This document shows positions 9,363-13,940 of a stretch of 13,940 nt of DNA, in pieces. The translations under genes and the position numbers were made by a program. The stretch covers positions 175,418 through 189,357 of the forward strand of contig WELB01000128.1 of the NCBI GenBank assembly GCA_009602725.1. Reading direction: 5' to 3'. Below the pieces are notes generated by a model. That model saw only the letters and a list, made by a program, of their open reading frames with translations. It did no database searches and was not told where the DNA came from. The first letter of the stretch is position 1; every line of letters starts with the position of its first letter. The stretch is from Spirogloea muscicola (taxonomy: Eukaryota > Streptophyta > Zygnematophyceae > Spirogloeales > Spirogloeaceae).

Positions 9363-9395
9363 AAAGCTGCAGCACATTCTAAGGGCTGCAGCTTT
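9363..9395. repeat. 33-nt hairpin, 11-bp arms
   Basis: AAAGCTGCAGC (9363-9373) and GCTGCAGCTTT (9385-9395) are exact reverse complements with an 11-base loop. It lies about 50 bases after a GGGCTGGC copy. Confidence 0.75.
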
Positions 9396-9420
9396 CCGAT
9401 TACCCCCAATGCGATCAGCA

Positions 9421-9450
9421 CCTGCCAGCTCCTGCCAGCTCGTGCCAGTT
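9421..9450. repeat. 10-bp tandem repeat, three units
   Basis: CCTGCCAGCT occurs twice exactly and is followed by the variant CGTGCCAGTT. Confidence 0.8.
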
Positions 9451-9598
9451 CGACATCTTAGGCTGTTTAGGTTCTCGTTTCCACACTCTCCTTCAGAATA
9501 TTACCAATCTAGGCTAAATACGACATGCAGATGTGTTCCCGGCTGAGATGGGCTTTCCAGCTGCATGTCTGTCGTTCTTGCGAAGACGAATTTCGGCC

Positions 9599-9645
9599 TG
9601 TTTGCAGCGTGCTCAGCCTAATGCTTTGCACCAGAAAGCTGGGCA
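9599..9645 (+). repeat. Diverged repeat shared with 10627-10673
   Basis: TGTTTGCAGCGTGCTCAG...CTGGGC aligns with TGTATGCAGCGTGCCCAG...CTGGGC at 10627-10673, about two thirds identical over 47 bases without gaps. Translated, both give C-(L/M)-Q-R-A-Q...H-Q-x-A-G. Each lies a few hundred bases downstream of a GGGCTGGC copy, which hints at a longer degraded unit. It could also be chance similarity. Confidence 0.4.
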
Positions 9646-9715
9646 AGCTCTAGTTGGTGGCAGAAGGGCTTCGTATCTGCCATCTAGTATTCAGGCATCG
9701 AGTAGCGACCTTTAT

Positions 9716-9736
9716 GTTTTGACCCGTGGTCAAAAC
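9716..9736. repeat. 21-nt perfect hairpin
   Basis: GTTTTGACC (9716-9724) and GGTCAAAAC (9728-9736) flank the 3-base loop CGT. It lies just beyond the end of the coding-fragment similarity at 9754. Confidence 0.6.
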
Positions 9737-9753
9737 CCGTGGTGAGCGGGTCA

Positions 9754-9864
9754 ATCTGCTGTAGGTTTTGTAGGTCTTCAGATGTGCTTGCCTTTGTACT
9801 TGGCCACATGGCCTTTGTTTGTTTCAAATGCACGAAATTTCTTAATGGGCTTGAAGAGTCTCAT
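9754..9864 (-). pseudogene. Coding fragment ending K-Y-K-G-K-H-I-stop (copy 1)
   Basis: On the minus strand, from the ATG at 9864-9862, the frame reads MRLFKPIKKFRAFET, then a short linker, AKYKGKHI and TGA (9780-9778). The + strand fragment at 13084-13197 encodes the same ending with a 2-codon in-frame length difference and mostly conservative changes (FRAFET/FRVFET). DNA similarity continues about 25 bases past the stop, to CAGCAGATTGA. Upstream on the minus strand a different open frame (9861-10286) abuts with a -1 shift, so this may be the broken 3' end of a longer gene. I do not recognise the protein; a mobile-element gene remnant is the simplest guess. Confidence 0.5.
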
Positions 9865-10049
9865 TTCTTTGTAAGGTTGAACCCACAGCATTGTGGATCA
9901 TCGCAGTCAACAATGTAGTATGCAGGGCGGGGTGAGGTAATGGCATCACGTCTGATACAGTATGTTCCCCAGATCAAACAGCTCAACCTCAAGTTGGCCG
10001 TGTACACCATGACAGCCTGGCCAGAAGTGAGAGGGAGGGCAACATTTGG

Positions 10050-10135
10050 GATGGGATGTGAGAGAGAAGCTCCCAGAAGAGTAGGCGGGCAGAGGTGGCT
10101 GTGAAAAGCCAGCCCAAGGAAGTTCGGACATGTTC
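10050..10135 (-). repeat. GGGCTGGC repeat copy, reverse orientation
   Basis: The reverse complement reads GTCCGAACTTCCTTGGGCTGGC, TTTTCACAGCCAC and then a GGGAGCTTCTCTCTCAC tail. This is the family order, with exact GCCAGCCC at 10108-10115. It lies inside the 9861-10286 minus-strand open frame, which weakens that frame as a real gene. Confidence 0.65.
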
Positions 10136-10308
10136 GAGGACAGTGCCACGACACAAGATCGCAGATCACATAGCAAAGTAAGTGGCTACTGAGATGGCCA
10201 CCCAGTAACTCCGAGTCAACAGCAGCAACAGCCGTAGTGAGAGGGTCTGCGCGGGCCCATCCTTCCTCCTCTTGACTATAGGTCACTGAGCCCCAATTAT
10301 AAATCTAT

Positions 10309-10341
10309 CAGTTCTTCCTACACCCAGTGTAGGAAGAACTG
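10309..10341. repeat. 33-nt perfect hairpin, 15-bp arms
   Basis: CAGTTCTTCCTACAC (10309-10323) and GTGTAGGAAGAACTG (10327-10341) are exact reverse complements around the 3-base loop CCA. This is the longest perfect stem I found in the window. Pairing ends abruptly on both sides. Confidence 0.92.
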
Positions 10342-10430
10342 CACTGGCTTGCTTTGGCCTCCCTCTTGATATTTGCACCGCGCGCCTTTACCCATGTGTG
10401 GTAGCCAACTGCGCATTTGCATGGTTGTAC

Positions 10431-10504
10431 TCTTTCCGGCCCTTTGAACTTTGTTCAATCCGTTTGGAAAGGCCTGCCACAGCCATCGCCCCTGTGGAAG
10501 AGCC
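10431..10504 (+). repeat. Diverged GGGCTGGC repeat copy
   Basis: CCGGCCCTTTGAACTTTGTTC, CGTTTGGAAAGGCCTGCCACAGCCAT and TGTGGAAGAGCC follow the family order, but the core is mutated to GGAAAGGCCTGCC. About 150 bases of unremarkable pyrimidine-rich DNA follow. Confidence 0.6.
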
Positions 10505-10626
10505 TTCATTCTCGGCCCACTGCCTGCTTCTCCAATCTCCACTTTCTTCTTCATCTCCTTTCGGCTACTTTGATTACTATCGTCCCGCAAGCATTGGTTG
10601 CTTATTACAGAATGCGGCTCTCACTG

Positions 10627-10673
10627 TGTATGCAGCGTGCCCAGGCTCTAGCCAAACATCAGCCTGCTGGGCG
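10627..10673 (+). repeat. Diverged repeat, partner of 9599-9645
   Basis: This is the partner of the 47-base similarity listed at 9599. The surrounding 10398-10877 open frames look like repeat DNA read through, not a recognisable protein. Confidence 0.4.
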
Positions 10674-10950
10674 CGTACTAAGCCAGGCCACTGGTGCAGG
10701 GAGGTGCTCTGGCACCCCAGATTCGTCTGGCAGATGCATTACGTGCACACTCGTGAGTATCAGAGGTATCTGCATCCTCCTTCGCTTGTCTTTATCGCTA
10801 TGGTACCTTATCCACTTCTAGATGTCTCTATGTTTGTCCTACAAATGTGGAAGAAGGCGCGCGGTGCGTGTGAATAGTTTGGGAGGCCGATTTGAGCTGA
10901 TACACTGTCACAAATAGTGTACCGGCTTGCGACGTGTTCGATGCTAACCT

Positions 10951-11110
10951 GCTATCTGCGCCATCCAGCCCTTTCAGACCTTGTCCATTACTTTGGGCTG
11001 GCCTCTCACAGCCATTGCTGTCGATTGACGAGCCGTTTTCTTTGGCCTCGGACCTTGTCCATTCTGTCCGGCTGTTCACAGCCCTTGCCCCCTTTGGGAG
11101 AGCCGCGTTG
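10951..11110 (+). repeat. Two tandem GGGCTGGC repeat copies
   Basis: The first copy (10951-11040) is the close twin of 3861-3960, sharing TGCGCCATCC, CCCTTTCAGACCTTGTCC and TTTGGGCTGGCCTCTCACAG. The second (11041-11110) reads CTCGGACCTTGTCCATTCTG, TCCGGCTGTTCACAGCCC and TTTGGGAGAGCC, and has lost GGGCTGGC. Confidence 0.8.
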
Positions 11111-11248
11111 TTTTGGCCTCCCTCTCAACTCAAGCTTACAGAGCAAGCGACTTATCTCTCTTCAGGTGGCTATTTGCGGCATGCCCATCCAGGGTGTACG
11201 GCTCAAGATCTGCCGTATGAAGATAATCTGCAAATTTGGCTCTTCCGG

Positions 11249-11305
11249 CGGGGTTTCGAACTCGCGGCTGGCTGCTCGGAGCAGGCAGGGACTTCACCAC
11301 CAAGT
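11249..11305 (-). other. tRNA-like Pol III box pair (possible SINE or tRNA relic)
   Basis: On the minus strand, TTGGTGGTGAAGT resembles an A box. GAGTTCGAAACC, beginning 40 bases further on, resembles a B box, which is near the normal tRNA spacing. Between them an anticodon-like arm (GCCTG, loop CTCCGAG, CAGCC; 4 of 5 pairs) can be drawn. The T stem does not pair and no acceptor stem is found, so this is not a working tRNA. Confidence 0.2.
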
Positions 11306-11564
11306 GGGAACTTTATTTGGAGTGCCTAAATTAGCCGCCGCGTGGCCTGCCTTGCCGAATCAATAAGAATCTCCAGTTTGGGAAAGACCTTCTTGGGATA
11401 TCTTTTCAATCAAAGGTTGATTGGGAAGACATTGCGAGCTTCGCCCACCGCCACCTTTCGGGCCCCTGGAGACGTGTTGGTGTTGTACCTGCCCCATCTC
11501 CGACCTTGCTTTCAAGTGCCTCGCACCTGGCCCAGGGAGTGTGTATAAGTGATGGAGGGCCTGT

Positions 11565-11594
11565 GTGGCCAAGAACGAAGGCAAGCACATTGAC
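11565..11594 (+). pseudogene. Coding fragment V-A-K-N-E-G-K-H-I (copy 3)
   Basis: TGTGGCCAAG, AC and AAGGCAAGCACAT match the 9754-9864 copy at 26 of 28 bases, giving VAKNEGKHI in place of VAKYKGKHI. Here the stop is replaced by GAC and the frame stays open for some 60 more codons into the neighbouring repeat. Upstream similarity (FRxFET) was not found, so this is a short relic. Confidence 0.4.
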
Positions 11595-11637
11595 AAACGT
11601 ACATCACTCGCTGCTAAGCTGATCCGCTCAGTAGAAG

Positions 11638-11772
11638 CAAGCGCGGCCAGATTAACTGGTGGCTGGGAGAGGCCAGCCCAAAAGAATGGACCAAGGTCTG
11701 AAGGAGTCGGAGTGCTAAGGACTGAGACAGCAGTAAGCGAACTCTCAGTAACGGCTAGTCAGCACATACAGG
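11638..11772 (-). repeat. Long repeat copy, inverted partner of 4486-4624
   Basis: This is the reverse-oriented partner of the 4486 copy. Its core GGCCAGCCC at 11671 is followed by AAAAGAATGGACCAAGGTC and AGGAGTCGGAGTGCTAAG. On one side it begins about 45 bases after the GKHI coding relic; on the other it ends at the 13-bp tandem array. Confidence 0.85.
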
Positions 11773-11803
11773 TCGCTGGCTGAGGTCGCTGACTGAGGTC
11801 GCA
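11771..11803. repeat. 13-bp tandem repeat, about 2.5 units
   Basis: GGTCGCTGGCTGA, GGTCGCTGACTGA and a partial GGTCGC lie directly at the edge of the inverted long repeat copy. Confidence 0.75.
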
Positions 11804-11857
11804 CTTGGCTGGTGACCGTACCCGTTCTCGGGCTCTATCCCCTGTTACTCCCGCTCT

Positions 11858-11975
11858 TTCTAGGGCTGGCCACCTTGTAATTTCTTTCTGGGCTGGCCAT
11901 TCACAGCCCCCGCAACCTTTCGGAACAGCTCATCTACTTTACTTACCTACCTATACCTTAAATTGGAAGAGCTTC
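11858..11975 (+). repeat. GGGCTGGC repeat copies in tandem
   Basis: TAGGGCTGGCCACC (core at 11863) is followed by TTTCTGGGCTGGCCATTCAC (core at 11890), AGCCCCCGCAACCTTTCGGA and AACAGCTC. ATTGGAAGAGCTTCC near 11961 resembles the family tail. Confidence 0.65.
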
Positions 11976-12038
11976 CTTCTTTCTTCTTGGGCAGGCGTCA
12001 GAAGAAACAGCTCCACGTAGAGGGGGCGATGGCTGTGC

Positions 12039-12084
12039 CTATGAAATGTAAGCTCTTCTGACTATGAGATGTAAGCTCTTCCGA
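12039..12084. repeat. 23-bp direct tandem duplication
   Basis: The two adjacent units start CTATGAAATGTAAGCTCTTC and CTATGAGATGTAAGCTCTTC and differ at only two of 23 positions. Each contains TGTAA. Confidence 0.85.
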
Positions 12085-12107
12085 AGGAGGTGTGGGCTAA
12101 GTGCTCG

Positions 12108-12246
12108 CCCATAGAGGGTAGGGGCTGGCTAAGGCCAGCCCAAAAAGAATGGACAAGGTCCATTTCCTCTGAGCTGGAGAGGCCAGCCCGGGGAAAATGA
12201 GCAAGGCTGGCCTTCAACAGCCACCGCCTTTGTCTGGAAGAGCGGG
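12108..12246 (-). repeat. Cluster of GGGCTGGC repeat copies in opposing orientations
   Basis: GGCCAGCCCAAAAAGAATGG at 12133 is a reverse copy close to that at 11671. It is preceded by an oppositely oriented GGGCTGGC (12122-12129), giving a perfect 8-bp hairpin GGGCTGGC-TAAG-GCCAGCCC. A second reverse core lies at 12181-12189. A forward-oriented GCTGGCCTTCAACAGCCACC with a TGGAAGAGC tail follows (12205-12243). Confidence 0.7.
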
Positions 12247-12374
12247 TTGTCGCGTATTGCGCTTGGGCCGTGGCAAGTCCGCACCTCCAATCACGTACGG
12301 TGTGTGCGGGCCCCAGGCCAGCAGTCGCCTCTTGAGACAGGAGACGGGACGGCAGCAAGGGCAGGGGCGGTGGG

Positions 12375-12730
12375 CTCGCCAGCCCAGTCAGATGGGACAT
12401 GCGTGCTTGGGCAGATAGCGGGCAGCCGAGGCAGTGTCCTCTCAATGTACTGCGGGTCAAGTAGCCAACCGTGGGCTTTGACCATCATTGAGAAGAGGCC
12501 GCGCGTCCGGCAATACTAGGGCCGGCAACCAGCTCAGACGTAAGAAACAAGAAGACGCTGCTCGACCAAAGTCTGGTTCAGGCGAGGGGCTGTGTAGAAG
12601 AAGCCAGCCCACGAGAGAAAGACGCTTTCAGGAGGAGAGGGCGGTGGCTGGCCCACTAGGAAGAACCACGGGAGGAAGACTATAGTAGAGGGAGCGATGG
12701 CTGTGATTGGCCAGCCCAGCAAGGTGGAAC
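12375..12730 (-). repeat. Scattered short GGGCTGGC relics
   Basis: GCCAGCCC occurs at 12378, 12603 and 12710. The last lies in a fuller copy (12681-12720) reading TAGAGGGAGCGATGGCTGTG then ATTGGCCAGCCC. The TAGAGGGRGCGATGGCTGTG string also occurs at 12018-12037 with one difference. The others are core-only relics. Confidence 0.55.
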
Positions 12731-13083
12731 GAACAAGCTGATGTGACTTGCGTGATGGGCTGGGCGAAGGGCGGTGACCGAGGCAGGCGGCTAGTGGCGG
12801 CGGAGAGCCACGGAGGCGAGCAGTCGGTGGTAACCGGCGGCTGCCGGCGGCGCTGCATCTCTGCGCCGTGCAACGGAGCCCCCAACAGGAGGGGACCGCT
12901 GGCGGCGGCCGGTCCCTCTTGGGGAGGCTTCGGGGTCCCGTCCACGGAGCCGCCAATCTCCTGCGCCGACCAGCAGTGGGGCCGTGTTCAAGGCGGAACG
13001 CGGACCGGCAGGGGGGTTTTGAGCCAACCTCCCTCAACCGGCATTCACACTTTATAAAATTATATATTTAGTCCCCCTTTGGA
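12731..13083. other. GC-rich tract, no gene recognised
   Basis: Mostly GC-rich, low-complexity DNA rich in GGCGG. Open frames exist on both strands but mirror each other, as expected of GC-rich noncoding DNA. It ends in an AT-rich patch, TTTATAAAATTATATATTTA (13051-13070), just before the coding fragment at 13084. Confidence 0.45.
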
Positions 13084-13197
13084 ATGGCAAGTGGCTCTCC
13101 CGAAGAAGAATTTCGTGTATTTGAAACAGACCAAAAGGTCAAGTACAAAGGCAAGCACATCTGAAGACCTACATGACCTACAGCAGATTGAAAGAGG
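13084..13197 (+). pseudogene. Coding fragment ending K-Y-K-G-K-H-I-stop (copy 2)
   Basis: From an ATG at 13084 the frame reads MASGSPEEEFRVFET, then a short linker, VKYKGKHI and TGA (13162-13164), 26 residues in all. It is the inverted relative of the 9754-9864 minus-strand fragment. The DNA matches from about 13108 to 13195, including some 25 bases after the stop. The upstream parts of the two copies are unrelated, so the ATG may be fortuitous. An AT-rich TATAAA-like stretch lies about 30 bases upstream. Protein family not recognised. Confidence 0.45.
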
Positions 13198-13297
13198 GCG
13201 AGGGCTGTGGAATATAAGCCAGGAAAAAGAGTCTCACAGGGCTTCATTTTCACGTAACATCTTTTGGACTAGCCTGTGCCTGAACAGTGTAATCGGC

Positions 13298-13626
13298 TTA
13301 ATTTAGCATCTCCTTCATTTCGCCGGCTAGGCCAGGGGCCCCGCGTCGCCCGGCGGCCGCACGAGGCCCGCCGCCCGCCAACGTGGCACGTCGGCGGCCA
13401 CTGCCGGCGCGCCCACGGGCGGCAGCTAGCGCGCCGCGGGCCGCGGGCGGACGCGTGGCGGGCGGCCGAAGTGCCTGAGCGATGACGTCAGGCTCGGGCA
13501 GGGTGGCCACGCGGGGGCCCTGGCGCACGTCTGCCGCCTGGGCGGCAGCGGGGGGCCACCAGGTGAAGGCAGCAGGCGGCCAGTTGCTGGGCCCAGCGGG
13601 GACGGTCCGGGCATCTATGGGGCAGC
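13298..13626 (-). CDS. Possible terminal exon of an unknown GC-rich gene
   Basis: On the minus strand, a pyrimidine-rich stretch (CCTTTGTCTTTTCC) and a CAG at 13629-13627 could form an acceptor. The frame then stays open for about 109 codons to TAA at 13300-13298. The first half has varied composition with G/C-ending codons (CPIDARTVPAG, NWPPAAFTWWPP, LPEPDVIAQALRPP); the second half is Ala/Arg/Gly-rich and low in complexity. No homologue is recognised. Long open frames on the other strand of the same DNA show how easily GC-rich sequence mimics coding. Any upstream exons would lie beyond 13626 or outside the window. Confidence 0.25.
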
Positions 13627-13761
13627 CTGCCCCGGAAAAGACAAAGGCGGGGACGGCGGCCCGCCCGCCGAATCTGGCGGCGTGGCGCGTCTGCGCCCGG
13701 TGCAGAGGATTCCGTCCCGGGGGGGCGGCGGGGCCACGCACCCCCGGGTGGTGGGCCCGGG

Positions 13762-13783
13762 GGGGGTTTGCTCTTAAACCCCC
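13762..13783. repeat. 22-nt hairpin GGGGGTTT/AAACCCCC
   Basis: GGGGGTTT (13762-13769) and AAACCCCC (13776-13783) pair perfectly around a 6-base loop, within a run-rich G/C tract. Confidence 0.6.
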
Positions 13784-13831
13784 GTGGAGGGCGCCAGGGG
13801 GCGCGGCCCCAGCGTGCCGGGAAGGAGAAAA

Positions 13832-13893
13832 TGCTGCTGAGAAAATGAATCATATTGATAATGACAAAAATGTGATGATATTTAATGATATTT
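13832..13893. other. AT-rich island inside GC-rich tract
   Basis: An abrupt AT-rich stretch containing the near-tandem ATGATATTTA/ATGATATTTG is bounded on both sides by strongly GC-rich DNA. It could be an intron or a promoter of the minus-strand candidate, or an insertion; the sequence does not decide. Confidence 0.3.
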
Positions 13894-13940
13894 GAAGAGC
13901 GGCTGTACAAGCCACGAGGAGGGAGGGGCGGAGAGGGGGG

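Noticed and set aside
10398-10877. 159- and 134-codon overlapping open frames on the + strand
   Set aside because: They contain a diverged GGGCTGGC repeat copy and show no conserved protein pattern; two frames open at once suggests noncoding DNA.
10917-11366. 149- and 131-codon + strand frames
   Set aside because: The first part translates the repeat copies (GLASHS-like) also found at 3861. The remainder has no recognisable domain and both frames are equally open.
12534-13057. Long open frames on both strands in the GC-rich tract
   Set aside because: GC-rich DNA lacks stop codons; the frames mirror each other, are Arg/Gly/Pro-rich and carry no motif.
13482-13895. 137-codon + strand frame
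   Set aside because: It mirrors the minus-strand candidate, crosses the GGGGGTTT hairpin and AT-rich island, and has no recognisable content.
1-13940. CRISPR array, rRNA gene, bacterial operon, prophage or viral genes
   Set aside because: No regularly spaced identical repeats, no rRNA-like sequence, and both real genes have eukaryotic introns and families.

Overview
The window looks like nuclear DNA of a green alga, most likely a chlorophyte of the trebouxiophyte type. Genes are split by many short GT-AG introns (about 100-550 bases), first exons are very GC-rich and later exons are not, TGTAA (the usual chlorophyte polyadenylation signal) follows one of the genes, and the two recognisable proteins resemble their plant homologues closely. 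The placement below Chlorophyta is inference.

Layout. 1-2694 (+): the 3' 299 codons of RRS1, a nucleolar 60S ribosome-assembly factor, in seven exons, with the start upstream of the window. 2695-5593: gene-free DNA with short dispersed repeats built around GGGCTGGC, a 34-nt hairpin, and a GC-rich block about 0.6-0.85 kb before the next gene. 5594-7269 (+): a complete six-exon caleosin/peroxygenase (245 aa), with both haem-binding histidines at residues 70 and 138, an EF-hand, a membrane segment and one GC-AG intron. 7270-13297: six kilobases with no intact gene. It holds the rest of the GGGCTGGC repeat family on both strands, several hairpins of 32-33 nt total span, small tandem repeats, and three related fragments (two inverted, one on the + strand) that encode the same peptide ending. 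13298-13626 (-): a weak candidate terminal exon in a very GC-rich tract running to the end of the window.

The two genes are unrelated in function: RRS1 acts in nucleolar ribosome assembly, caleosin on lipid droplets and ER. Nothing suggests a shared operon or pathway. No complete new multi-gene system is visible. The least explained material is the repeat block: (1) a dispersed repeat family flanking but avoiding both genes, (2) a recurring K-Y-K-G-K-H-I coding fragment, probably the 3' end of a mobile-element or multicopy gene, and (3) a set of unrelated-sequence hairpins with nearly constant span.
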